NCBI RefSeq assembly: GCF_001043005.1
Contig: NZ_JYKZ01000014.1
Span: 1-64,000 of the forward strand
Source: Pseudomonas psychrophila
Lineage (GTDB): Bacteria; Pseudomonadota; Gammaproteobacteria; Pseudomonadales; Pseudomonadaceae
Length of the DNA: 64,000 nt
Reading direction: 5' to 3'
Both the position numbers and the translations under genes were made by a program. The stretch's first letter is position 1, and each line of letters starts with the position of its first letter. A model generated the notes under the pieces. That model saw nothing but the letters and a program-made list of their open reading frames with translations. It searched no databases and was not told the origin of the DNA. Positions 54,660-63,367 of this stretch are shown in pieces.

Positions 54660-55998
54660 GGCGAGCCTCCTCGGGCAACACATGACTGATGGTTAACCGG
54701 TCGCGGGTGAGGAACGTTTTCGCTGCTTGCTGGATGTCTTCGGGGGTAATTGCCTTCAACGTCTCCATTCGTTGCTCGACGTGTGCGGATGACAACCCTG
54801 CAATGTCCAGCTCACCCAGATAAGCGGCCTGGTTTTGCAGGTCATCGCGACTGAAAACATGCCGTGCAATGATCCGCGTCCTCGCTCGCTCAAGGGTGTC
54901 GTTGGAAGGCGGCGTATTTTTCAACGTGTCGATCACGGCCCAAATCTGCTCCTGAACTTCGTTCAGCGGTTTCATTTTTTCAGGATTGAGGGCTGCGACG
55001 AGGGTGAACAGGGCATCACCGCGTCTAATGCCGCTGTAATGCGAACCGACGGCGATCAACAGTTCCTCGTCGTGTCGTAGCCTGCTTTTGAGCAGTGAGC
55101 TATCGCCGCCGCCGAGCAGTTCACTGAGCAGTTGCAGTGCCGGGGCCGTGCGGGGGTCGGTTTGCGTGCTCAGGCTAGGCACGTTGAATGTCATGCTCAG
55201 GTTCGGGATTTGATGACCGATGTACTGGGTAATGCGACGCTCGCCGGGGGTGGCCAGTTCGAGCGGGAGTTTGGCTACAGGTAATTCTCGTCGGGCAATA
55301 GGGCCGAAGTAGCGGGTGGCCATGGCCTTGACCTGATTGACGTCGACATCACCGACGATGATCAACGTGGCGTTGTTGGGTGCGTACCAGCTGCGATACC
55401 ACTGCTTGAGTTCGTCGACCTGCATGCGCTCGATGTCGTGCATCCACCCGATTATCGGGCTGCCGGAACCACTGGAAGGAAATGCCAAGCGCAATGGCAA
55501 CTCAAGCGCCCGTTGCTGCGGATCATTGTCGACGCTTTCGCTGCGCTCGTTTTTGATGATTTCGCGTTCCCCCTCCCACTGCGCGGCGGACAGATGTGCA
55601 GTGCTCATTTGGTCTGCCATGATTTCAAGCGCGACAGCCAGCGCGTGGGGCGCCAAGGTTTGATAGAAGACGGTCGCATCATGTTGAGTGACCGCATTGT
55701 CGGTGGCACCCAGGCTTTGAAATATCTGGTCTGACTGCGCCGGGCAGAGTTTGCTGCTGCCTTTGAAGACCATGTGTTCAAGGGCGTGGGATAGCCCGGA
55801 TTGGCCCGCGGGCTCATAGCTTGAGCCCACTCGATACCAGAGCTGAGAGTGAACCACAGCGCTGCGGTGGTCTTCGTGCACGATGACCTTGAGGCCGTTA
55901 TCCAGTGTGAATCGATGGGTCGAGGGTTCGCTGCTGGCCAAAGCCATTAGCGGTTGCAGCATGAGACCGAGTGCTACCCCGGCAAGGGAGTGTTTCAT
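54652..55998 (-). CDS. M16-family zinc metallopeptidase (pair 1)
   Basis: 448 residues with signal peptide (SLAGVALGLMLQPLMALASS). The inverted zinc motif HxxEH is H71-A-L-E74-H75 in GLSHALEHMVFKGSS; the distal glutamate is in the ERSESVDNDP region. A processive or quality-control peptidase of the PqqL/YmxG-like type, exported. AGGA eight bases before ATG 55998. Overlaps its zinc-less partner. This pair resembles the second pair at 56867-59702 and is an ancient duplication. Confidence 0.88.
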   Translation of the reverse strand: MKHSLAGVALGLMLQPLMALASSEPSTHRFTLDNGLKVIVHEDHRSAVVHSQLWYRVGSSYEPAGQSGLSHALEHMVFKGSSKLCPAQSDQIFQSLGATDNAVTQHDATVFYQTLAPHALAVALEIMADQMSTAHLSAAQWEGEREIIKNERSESVDNDPQQRALELPLRLAFPSSGSGSPIIGWMHDIERMQVDELKQWYRSWYAPNNATLIIVGDVDVNQVKAMATRYFGPIARRELPVAKLPLELATPGERRITQYIGHQIPNLSMTFNVPSLSTQTDPRTAPALQLLSELLGGGDSSLLKSRLRHDEELLIAVGSHYSGIRRGDALFTLVAALNPEKMKPLNEVQEQIWAVIDTLKNTPPSNDTLERARTRIIARHVFSRDDLQNQAAYLGELDIAGLSSAHVEQRMETLKAITPEDIQQAAKTFLTRDRLTISHVLPEEARHE

Positions 55999-56142
55999 GG
56001 GGGGTGTCCTGACGATTGATCGTCAGAGCAGCCTGGGCTTGTAAGGGCAGGAGAGGGCGTTACATAGGTATGGGGTGTTTGAAGGCGCGCAGGTGAACCC
56101 TTTGATCCGGCCAAGCTTTTTAGCGAGAAACACTTAGCTAAT

Positions 56143-56267
56143 GCTTGACCGGCAACAGAGTATCTACAGGACAACGGCAACTGTGGGAGCGAGCCTGCTC
56201 GCGAAGGTCGTTCGCGAGCAGGCTCGCTCCCACAGTAGGGCTTGACCTACAAAAGAGTATCTACAGG
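56143..56267. repeat. 28-bp imperfect direct repeats flanking a REP, next to rsmD
   Basis: Copy 1 (56143-56170) and copy 2 (56240-56267) read GCTTGACCxxCAAxAGAGTA-TCTACAGG, 25 of 28 positions equal. Copy 2 abuts the rsmD stop codon. The REP palindrome lies between the copies. Confidence 0.85.
56181..56235. repeat. Tight REP palindrome (25-5-25)
   Basis: Perfect 25-base arms (CTGTGGGAGCGAGCCTGCTC-GCGAA and complement) with only GGTCG between. Between rsmD and the first M16 pair, all on the minus strand. Confidence 0.95.
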
Positions 56268-56867
56268 TTATTGTGCGGGCGCAGCCTCACGCTGCCACAG
56301 GGCGTAGTTCACGCCCCCGGCTTTTTGCTCGCGGTGCAGGCGCCAGTTGGCAGGCAGGCTCAGTTCCGATGGGCGTACTTCGCTTTCGGTGTAAACCCAG
56401 GCCTCATCGGCCAGCCAGCCGCGTTGCTCCAACAGGTCGCAGGCAGGCTTGAGCAGGTCCTTGTTGAACGGCGGGTCGAGGAACACCACGTCGAACGTGT
56501 CAGTTGCAGTCGCGTCCAGATAACGCAGGGCGTCGGTTTGCTGCACTTCGCCGACGGTGCAACGCAGGATGCCCATGTTCTCGCGAATGTTGGAAATCGC
56601 ATCGCGGTTGCTGTCCAGTGCCACGCCTTTGGCTGCGCCGCGGGACATGGCTTCAAGGAACAACGCGCCGCTACCGGCGAATACGTCGAGTACCTTGGCG
56701 CCGCCGATGTGCGGGGCCAACCAGTTGAACAGGGTTTCACGCACGCGATCCGGTGTCGGGCGCAGGCCCTCTACATGAGGAAAGTCGAGCTTGCGGCTGC
56801 GCCATTCCCCGCCAATGATGCGTAACTGACCCGCACCTGAGTGCGATGTGTTTTTTGGCTTTGCCAT
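56268..56867 (-). CDS. rsmD: 16S rRNA (guanine-966 N2)-methyltransferase RsmD
   Basis: 199 residues. SAM motif VLDVFAGSGALFLEAMSRGA, catalytic FLDPPFNKDLL, and N-terminal RIIGGEWRSRKLDFP fit RsmD. Methylates G966 of 16S rRNA. ATG overlaps the M16 gene's stop as TAATG, so translation is coupled to the peptidase genes; I recall a conserved rsmD-M16 arrangement in Pseudomonas. Confidence 0.94.
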   Translation of the reverse strand: MAKPKNTSHSGAGQLRIIGGEWRSRKLDFPHVEGLRPTPDRVRETLFNWLAPHIGGAKVLDVFAGSGALFLEAMSRGAAKGVALDSNRDAISNIRENMGILRCTVGEVQQTDALRYLDATATDTFDVVFLDPPFNKDLLKPACDLLEQRGWLADEAWVYTESEVRPSELSLPANWRLHREQKAGGVNYALWQREAAPAQ

Positions 56868-58357
56868 TAATGCTCCGGAACCCCAAGAGGTTGCTCTGAA
56901 GGTTTATCGGTAGGAGGTGGCAGTGGTTTTTGCGGCACGGTTGGGCCGGCGGTCACTACGACCATTTTGTCGGCGCTCAGGTGCTTGTTCATGGCGGCCT
57001 TGACCTGATCGGTGGTCAGGTCCTGGGATTTCTGCATGAAGGTTTCAAGATAGTCCAAAGGCAAATCATAGAAGCCCATTGCGCCAAGTTGGCCGACGAT
57101 GGCTGAGTTGCTGGCAGTGGACAGCGGGAAGCTGCCAGCCAGTTCACGCTTGGCATCGTCGAGTTCTTTTTGCGTCGGACCATTTTTCAGGTAGTCGGCC
57201 AAAATGTCTTGCACCAATTTGAGCGTACCTTCGCTCAATTCGGCACGGGTTTGCAGGTTGATCATGAACGGGCCACGAGCTTGCATCGGGCTGAAACCGG
57301 AATACACGCCGTAGGTCAGGCCGCGTTTTTCACGTACTTCAGTCATCAGGCGCGTGCCGAAACCGCCACCACCCAGGATGCTGTTGCCCAAAGCCAGTGC
57401 GGCATAGTCGGGGTCGTCACGGTCAATGCCCAGCTGAGATACGAGCAAGTGGGTCTGCTTGGACGGGAACTCGATATGGGTTGCACCAGGTTTTGGCTCG
57501 CTTGGTTGAACTGTTTTTGCAACGGAAGGGCCTTTAGGCAGCGCGGCCGAAACCTGGGCTGCGATGGCTTCGGCTTCAGCGCGAGACAGGTCGCCAACGA
57601 TCGCGATAACTGCGTTGCCAGCGGTGTAGGCTTTGTTGTGGAAGGCCTTGAGCTGGTCGATTGTAATCGATGTGATGCTCTGGGCGTTGCCATCACTGGC
57701 GTGTGCATACGGGTGATCGCCGTACAGGCGCTTGAACAGCTCATCGCTGGCCAGTTTGCCGGGATTTTGCTTCTGGAATTCAAAACTGGCGAGCAACTGG
57801 TTTTTGATCCGCGCCAGGGAGTCAGCCGGGAATGTAGGCTTGCCCACCACCTCGGCGAACAAATTGAGCGCTGGAGTGCGCTTGTCCACATCGCTCAGGC
57901 TGCGCAGGGAGGCAACGGCCATGTCGCGATAAGCGCCATTGCCGAAGTCGGCCCCCAGGCCTTCAAAACCTTGAGCGATGGCGCCGACATCTTTGCCGGC
58001 CACGCCTTCGTTGAGCATGGCGTTGGTCAGCAGGGCCAAACCGGGGGTGTTGTCGTCCTGGCTGCTGCCGGCGGCGAACGTCAGGCGCAGGTCGAACATC
58101 GGCAGTTCCCGGGCTTCGACGAACAGCACTTTGGAGCCTTCGGCGGTTTTCCAGGTTTGCACGTTCAGTGCTCGGTGGCTGGGCGCCTTGCCGTCGAGTT
58201 CGGCCAATGACTGGAGCTTTTGCTCAGTCTTGGCCTTGTCCAGCGCCTGGCTGGCAACCGATTGATCGGGATTGGCGAAAAAGTAGCCGAGTGCGCCGAC
58301 CAGTACGGCGGCGCTCAGACCGAGCAGTGCGTAGCGGGGACCTTTACGCTCACTCAT
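56867..58357 (-). CDS. M16-family peptidase-like protein, zinc-less partner (pair 2)
   Basis: 496 residues from ATG 58357. A single N-terminal membrane segment (YALLGLSAAVLVGALGYFFA) without clear cleavage site suggests a membrane-anchored periplasmic domain. The HxxEH position reads DNTPGLALLTNAMLNEG, hence no zinc site. C-terminal proline-rich tail PQKPLPPPTDKPSEQP. Overlaps the catalytic partner by eight bases and couples to rsmD. Confidence 0.88.
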   Translation of the reverse strand: MSERKGPRYALLGLSAAVLVGALGYFFANPDQSVASQALDKAKTEQKLQSLAELDGKAPSHRALNVQTWKTAEGSKVLFVEARELPMFDLRLTFAAGSSQDDNTPGLALLTNAMLNEGVAGKDVGAIAQGFEGLGADFGNGAYRDMAVASLRSLSDVDKRTPALNLFAEVVGKPTFPADSLARIKNQLLASFEFQKQNPGKLASDELFKRLYGDHPYAHASDGNAQSITSITIDQLKAFHNKAYTAGNAVIAIVGDLSRAEAEAIAAQVSAALPKGPSVAKTVQPSEPKPGATHIEFPSKQTHLLVSQLGIDRDDPDYAALALGNSILGGGGFGTRLMTEVREKRGLTYGVYSGFSPMQARGPFMINLQTRAELSEGTLKLVQDILADYLKNGPTQKELDDAKRELAGSFPLSTASNSAIVGQLGAMGFYDLPLDYLETFMQKSQDLTTDQVKAAMNKHLSADKMVVVTAGPTVPQKPLPPPTDKPSEQPLGVPEH

Positions 58358-59702
58358 GGGTTTTCTCCTCGGGCAGTACATGCGCAACGCTGAGGCGCTC
58401 GCGAGTGAAATAGGTGCGGGCCGCCTGCTGGATATCAGCCGGAGTGACCTTTTGCAGATCAGCCAGCTCCGAGTCCATCAGCTTCCAGGACAGGCCGACG
58501 GTTTCAAGTTGGCCAATCGAGGTGGCCTGACTGGTGATCGAGTCGCGCTCGTAGACCAGGCCGGCAATCACCTGGGCACGCACGCGCTCAAGCTCTTCAG
58601 TAGTCGGCGGGGTCTTTTTCAGGTCGTCCAGCAAGCGCCACAAGCCCGCCTCGGCCTGGGCCATGGTGACTTTTTTCTGGCTGTTGGGCATTGCCGAAAG
58701 CATGAACAGGCTGTCGCCACGGGTGAAGGCGTTGTAGCTGGACGATGCGCCGGAGACCAGTTCTTCACCGCGCTCCAGTTGAGTCGGCATGCGTGCGCTG
58801 TAGCCACCGTCCAGCAGCGCTGAAATCAGGCGCAGCGCGTTGGCGGTGATCGGGTCTTTGGCTGTCGCAATGCTTGGTACGTTAAAACCCAGCATCAAGC
58901 TTGGCAGTTGGGTCTGTACGTGGATCTTGAGCAGGCGCTCCCCGGGGGTTGGCAGCTCCAGCGGGATCTTGGCCACAGGGATCTCGCGTTTTGGAACAGG
59001 GCCGAAGTAGCGCTGGGCCAGGGCTTTGACTTCATCCGGAGTCACGTCGCCGACCACCACCAAGGTGGCGTTGTTGGGCGCATACCACTCTTCATACCAT
59101 GCACGCAGCTCGCCAACGCTCATACGCTCAAGGTCCACCATCCAGCCGATGGTCGGTGTGTGGTAACCGCTGGACGGGAAGGCCATGGCGCTGAACAGCT
59201 CATAGGCTTTGCTCATGGGCTGGTCGTCGGTGCGCAGGCGGCGCTCTTCCTTGATGACCTCGATCTCGCGCTTGAACTCTTCAGGCGGCAGGCGAAGGCT
59301 GGCCATACGATCGGCCTCAAGTTCAAAGGCCACGCCCAGGCGGTCACGGGCCAGTACCTGGTAATACGCGGTGTAGTCGTCACTGGTGAAGGCGTTTTCC
59401 TGGGCGCCTAGGTCGCGCAGGATCAACGAGGCTTCACCGGGGCCGACCTTATTACTGCCCTTGAACATCATGTGCTCAAGGGCATGGGACAGACCGGTCT
59501 TGCCGGGTGTCTCGTAACTGGAACCCACTTTGTACCAAACCTGGGAAACCACGACGGGCGCACGATGGTCTTCGCGCACGATGACTTTAAGGCCATTGTC
59601 CAGGCGGAATTCGTGGGTAGGTTGCGGTTCGGCCGCCAGGGCCGAAAGCGGAAGTAAAACTGTGCTGAGCAACAGGCCAGCAGCGCGGCGGGCTAGATTC
59701 AT
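58350..59702 (-). CDS. M16-family zinc metallopeptidase (pair 2)
   Basis: 450 residues from ATG 59702, which starts directly on a signal peptide (NLARRAAGLLLSTVLLPLSA). A GTG at 59792 would add 30 polar residues ahead of it and is less likely. Zinc motif H73-A-L-E76-H77 in GLSHALEHMMFKGSN. This is the copy conserved beside rsmD and ftsY in Pseudomonas as I recall, so pair 1 is probably the added one. Divergent from ftsY. Confidence 0.9.
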   Translation of the reverse strand: MNLARRAAGLLLSTVLLPLSALAAEPQPTHEFRLDNGLKVIVREDHRAPVVVSQVWYKVGSSYETPGKTGLSHALEHMMFKGSNKVGPGEASLILRDLGAQENAFTSDDYTAYYQVLARDRLGVAFELEADRMASLRLPPEEFKREIEVIKEERRLRTDDQPMSKAYELFSAMAFPSSGYHTPTIGWMVDLERMSVGELRAWYEEWYAPNNATLVVVGDVTPDEVKALAQRYFGPVPKREIPVAKIPLELPTPGERLLKIHVQTQLPSLMLGFNVPSIATAKDPITANALRLISALLDGGYSARMPTQLERGEELVSGASSSYNAFTRGDSLFMLSAMPNSQKKVTMAQAEAGLWRLLDDLKKTPPTTEELERVRAQVIAGLVYERDSITSQATSIGQLETVGLSWKLMDSELADLQKVTPADIQQAARTYFTRERLSVAHVLPEEKTHE

Positions 59703-60058
59703 TCGTTTTTTAACCTGTTGGGCTACCTGCTCGGCCTTAGCGTCTGCAGGTGAGGAGGTGCTAGGATACTGATCCGTTTTACTGGCGGCCACGCCTATCA
59801 GGCCATTGACGATCAGACTAAGGTTGATCGGGCAGTATAGGAGCCCGCTTGGAAGTGTGGATGGATCCCGGTAAATTTCGCTTTTTTGCCGACTTTCCCG
59901 TTCCAGACCCGAGTTAATACGAAGTGTGTGAGGTGTGCTTTACCCTCTAAACAAAGTTGCGTGCGAACAAGCTGACAAAATTACAGTCTGTTTCACACCG
60001 AATATTATTTGCCGGGGCGCCACAGTGGCGCGTCGCTACGATGAGATAGCCGTCCTCC
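59703..60058. other. Divergent promoter region between M16 pair 2 and ftsY
   Basis: 356 bases with no believable gene. A 15-base perfect palindrome GCGCCACAGTGGCGC lies at 60017-60031, 27 bases before ftsY. No clear Shine-Dalgarno sequence precedes the ftsY ATG. Confidence 0.5.
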
Positions 60059-61567
60059 ATGTTTGGTTCCAACGACGACAAGAAGAACCCAGCTGCGGCT
60101 GGCGAGAAAAAAGGCCTGTTCGGATGGCTGCGCAGAAAGCCGCAGGAACCCGTCGTGGAACAGCCCGCGCCTGCTCCTGAAATAACCCCTGAGCCGTTGA
60201 TTGAGGCCGCTCCTGTGGTCGTCGAGGCAACGCCTGAAGTGGTTGTGGTGGCTGCAACTCCAGCGGTTGAACCGGCCCCTGCGCCGACGCCATGGCCGCC
60301 GCTGCCTGTTCCTGAAGAGCCGGTTGCACTGGTTGCAGACGTGCAGGCACCGCATGTCGTGCCGCCGATCCCGGAGCCTGAGGTCGTTGTTCCCGAGCCG
60401 GTGATTGCCCCTGAACCTGTGGTCGAAGAGCCCGAGGTGGTTGAACCCATCGTTGAGCCAGAGCCAGAGCCAGAGCCAGAGCCAGAACCGCAACCAGAGC
60501 CTGAGCCAAAACCAGAGCCAGTTGTTGAGCCGGTCATCGTGTCCGCTCCGGCGGTTGCTGTTTCTGCTCCGGTGACAACGCCGCAGCCTGTCATTGAAGC
60601 ACCTGTTCCAGCGATAGCTGTTGCAGCTGAGCCAAAAACCGGCTTCTTCGCCCGCCTTAAACAAGGTTTGTCCAAGACCAGCGCCAGCATTGGCGAAGGC
60701 ATGGCCAGCCTGTTTCTGGGTAAAAAAGCCATTGATGACGATTTGCTCGAAGAGATCGAAACCCGATTGCTGACCGCCGATGTGGGCGTTGAAGCAACGT
60801 CGGTGATTATCAAAAATCTGACGCAGAAGGTTGCCCGCAAGCAACTGACCGATGCCGACGCACTGTACAAGTCGTTGCAGGACGAGCTGGCGGCCATGCT
60901 CAAACCGGTTGAGCAACCGCTGAAAATCGAATCGCAAAACAAGCCTTTTGTGATTCTGGTAGTGGGCGTCAACGGCGCGGGTAAAACCACCACCATCGGC
61001 AAGCTGGCCAAAAAGCTTCAGCTTGAAGGCAAGAAAGTCATGCTGGCTGCTGGCGATACCTTTCGCGCCGCCGCCGTCGAGCAGTTGCAGGTGTGGGGCG
61101 AGCGCAACAGTATTCCGGTGATTGCCCAGCACACTGGTGCTGATTCGGCCTCGGTGATTTTTGACGCCGTGCAGGCAGCCAAGGCCCGAGGCATCGACGT
61201 ATTGATCGCTGACACCGCCGGTCGCCTGCACACCAAAGACAACCTGATGGAAGAACTCAAGAAAGTTCGCCGGGTTATCGGCAAGCTCGACGCAGACGCC
61301 CCGCACGAAGTGCTGTTGGTGCTCGATGCCGGTACAGGGCAGAACGCTATCAGCCAGACCAAGCAGTTTGATCAGACCGTTGCGCTCACAGGCCTGGCGC
61401 TGACCAAGCTGGATGGCACGGCCAAGGGCGGGGTGATTTTCGCCTTGGCCAAGCAATTCAACATTCCGATTCGTTTTATCGGTGTGGGTGAAGGCATTGA
61501 TGATTTACGTGATTTTGAGTCCGAACCCTTTGTCCAGGCTCTATTTGCGGAGCGGGAGCGTCCATGA
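60059..61567 (+). CDS. ftsY: Signal recognition particle receptor FtsY
   Basis: 502 residues. Basic N-terminus with GLFGWLRRKPQEP, then a long acidic A-domain (about residues 40-190) rich in Glu, Pro and Val, including a Glu-Pro repeat near residues 130-155, then the NG GTPase domain. P-loop GVNGAGKTT at 303-311, DTAGRLHTKDNLM, and TKLDGTAKGG. Docks ribosome-SRP complexes at the SecYEG translocon. Stop overlaps ftsE as ATGA. The Glu-Pro repeat comes from (GAGCCA)n DNA, which is prone to slippage. Confidence 0.96.
   Translation: MFGSNDDKKNPAAAGEKKGLFGWLRRKPQEPVVEQPAPAPEITPEPLIEAAPVVVEATPEVVVVAATPAVEPAPAPTPWPPLPVPEEPVALVADVQAPHVVPPIPEPEVVVPEPVIAPEPVVEEPEVVEPIVEPEPEPEPEPEPQPEPEPKPEPVVEPVIVSAPAVAVSAPVTTPQPVIEAPVPAIAVAAEPKTGFFARLKQGLSKTSASIGEGMASLFLGKKAIDDDLLEEIETRLLTADVGVEATSVIIKNLTQKVARKQLTDADALYKSLQDELAAMLKPVEQPLKIESQNKPFVILVVGVNGAGKTTTIGKLAKKLQLEGKKVMLAAGDTFRAAAVEQLQVWGERNSIPVIAQHTGADSASVIFDAVQAAKARGIDVLIADTAGRLHTKDNLMEELKKVRRVIGKLDADAPHEVLLVLDAGTGQNAISQTKQFDQTVALTGLALTKLDGTAKGGVIFALAKQFNIPIRFIGVGEGIDDLRDFESEPFVQALFAERERP
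60455..60520 (+). repeat. Hexanucleotide repeat inside ftsY encoding Glu-Pro
   Basis: Five exact GAGCCA units (60455-60484) followed by degenerate units to about 60520. In frame, so copy-number change lengthens or shortens the acidic domain without a frameshift. Confidence 0.85.
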
Positions 61568-62235
61568 TTCGTTTCGAGCAGGTCGGTAAGCGCTATCCAA
61601 ATGGACACGTGGGCCTGCACGAGCTGAGCTTTCGGGTCCGTCGAGGGGAATTCCTCTTTGTGACCGGCCACTCCGGCGCAGGTAAAAGCACGCTGCTGCG
61701 CCTGCTGCTGGCGATGGAACGTCCGACCACGGGCAAGTTGCTGCTGGCCGGGCAGGACCTGGGGCAGATCAGCAACGCGCAGATTCCTTTCTTGCGTCGC
61801 CAGATCGGCGTGGTGTTCCAGAACCATCAGCTGTTGTTTGATCGTACGGTGTTCAATAACGTCGCCTTGCCGTTGCAGATCCTCGGGTTGTCCAAGCCTG
61901 AAATCGCCAAGCGGGTCGACTCAGCGCTGGAGCGTGTTGCGCTGTCGGACAAGACCGACCTGTACCCGGGTGATTTGTCCACCGGCCAGCAACAACGCGT
62001 CGGCATTGCCCGCGCCATCGTTCATCGTCCGGCTTTGCTGCTGGCCGATGAGCCCACGGGTAACCTCGATCCGCGTCTGGCGGCGGAAATCATGGGTGTA
62101 TTTGAAGACATCAACCGTTTGGGCACCAGCGTACTGATCGCCAGCCATGACCTGGCACTGATCGCACGTATGCGCCACCGCATGCTGACGTTGCAGCGCG
62201 GGCGATTGATTGGCGACGGGGAGGCCGCCGTATGA
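61564..62235 (+). CDS. ftsE: Cell division ATP-binding protein FtsE
   Basis: 223 residues. Walker A TGHSGAGKS (34-42), signature [15 protein letters not shown], Walker B LLLADEPTGNLD. With FtsX it forms an ABC-like complex that controls periplasmic amidase activation at the septum rather than transport. Four-base ATGA overlaps on both sides with ftsY and ftsX. Confidence 0.96.
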   Translation: MIRFEQVGKRYPNGHVGLHELSFRVRRGEFLFVTGHSGAGKSTLLRLLLAMERPTTGKLLLAGQDLGQISNAQIPFLRRQIGVVFQNHQLLFDRTVFNNVALPLQILGLSKPEIAKRVDSALERVALSDKTDLYPGDLSTGQQQRVGIARAIVHRPALLLADEPTGNLDPRLAAEIMGVFEDINRLGTSVLIASHDLALIARMRHRMLTLQRGRLIGDGEAAV

Positions 62236-63254
62236 GTGCGACACGCAGCTCCAAAGTGTCAGAGCGCGTAGCGCCCAAGGCTGCCGACCCGCAGCCGCCG
62301 AAGAAAAAACACGATGATGACGATGGTCCGACCTTCGCCATGTTGTTTCACGCCTGGGTTGAGGCCCATCGCGCAAGTTTGCTCGATAGCCTCAAGCGTC
62401 TGGGCAAGCAGCCCATTGGCAGCTTTTTTACCTGTCTGGTGATGGCAGTTGCCCTGAGCTTGCCCATGGGCCTGTCGTTGTTGCTTAACAACGTCGAGCG
62501 TCTAGGGGGTTCGTGGCAGCGTGCGGCGCAAATCTCTCTGTACCTGCAGATGGATGCCAGCAGCGAACAGGGTGAAAAACTCAGCGATCAGATAAAAGGT
62601 ATGGCTGGGGTGGCTGACGCAGAATTTATCAGTCGCGAAAAGGCCCTTGAAGAGTTCCAGCAGCAATCAGGGCTGGGCGAAGCGCTTAAAGAACTGCCCG
62701 ATAATCCGTTGCCGGGCGTGGTGCTGGTGACCCCGGCAGAGGTCGATAAGGCCACTCTTGAAGCCCTTCGCGAACGTCTTGCGCAGCTGCCGAAGGTGCA
62801 ACAGGCGCAACTTGATCTAGTCTGGGTCGAGCGGTTGGCGGCCATCCTGAAATTGGGTGATCGTTTTGTGTTTGGCTTGACGGTATTGCTGGTGTCGGCT
62901 TTGCTGCTGGTTATCGGTAATACGATTCGTTTGCATATTGAGAACCGTCGCATCGAAATCGAGGTGATCAAGCTGGTCGGTGGTACTGACAGCTATGTGC
63001 GCAGGCCATTTCTTTACATGGGTGCGCTTTACGGTTTCGGTGCGGGAGTGCTGTCCTGGGGCGTTTTGGCATTCGGTTTGAACTGGCTTAACGACGCGGT
63101 GGTGGGATTGGCCGGCTTGTACGGCAGCAATTTTGCTTTGGCGGGTGTGCCGGTAGCCGATGGTCTGTCTCTATTGCTTGGCGCGGTGTTGTTAGGGTAT
63201 ATCGGTGCATGGATTGCAGTAGCGCGTCACTTACGTGAGCTTTCGCCCAAGTAG
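62232..63254 (+). CDS. ftsX: Cell division protein FtsX
   Basis: 340 residues. An N-terminal cytoplasmic tail rich in Lys/Asp ([16 protein letters not shown]), a first helix ([20 protein letters not shown]), a periplasmic loop of about 120 residues that recruits EnvC-like activators, and three C-terminal helices with the FtsX/MacB fold ([20 protein letters not shown]). Follows ftsE with an ATGA overlap. Confidence 0.95.
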   Translation: MSATRSSKVSERVAPKAADPQPPKKKHDDDDGPTFAMLFHAWVEAHRASLLDSLKRLGKQPIGSFFTCLVMAVALSLPMGLSLLLNNVERLGGSWQRAAQISLYLQMDASSEQGEKLSDQIKGMAGVADAEFISREKALEEFQQQSGLGEALKELPDNPLPGVVLVTPAEVDKATLEALRERLAQLPKVQQAQLDLVWVERLAAILKLGDRFVFGLTVLLVSALLLVIGNTIRLHIENRRIEIEVIKLVGGTDSYVRRPFLYMGALYGFGAGVLSWGVLAFGLNWLNDAVVGLAGLYGSNFALAGVPVADGLSLLLGAVLLGYIGAWIAVARHLRELSPK

Positions 63255-63291
63255 TGTCTTTACACCTGTTGACCTTTTCAGCTTTTTTTGG

Positions 63292-63318
63292 GAACTTTTT
63301 TCCAGGTTTCCGGTCAAC
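63292..63318 (+). promoter_or_regulatory. Candidate AlgU (sigma-E type) promoter of rpoH
   Basis: GAACTT (63292-63297), 16 bases, then TCAAC (63314-63318), close to the GAACTT-N16/17-TCTGA consensus of AlgU/RpoE. It lies about 50 bases before the rpoH ATG. A heat-inducible AlgU promoter for rpoH is known in P. aeruginosa. GTTGACC/GGTCAAC also form an inverted repeat across the leader. Confidence 0.5.
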
Positions 63319-63367
63319 TTTCGCAGTGCTGAACTGCACGAGTTATGTGAGACGGAGGTTTTTTCGT

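Noticed and set aside
59947-61456. Low-complexity minus-strand frames (Ser-Gly rich and Arg-Leu-Trp rich)
   Set aside because: Produced by reading the ftsY hexanucleotide repeat on the other strand.
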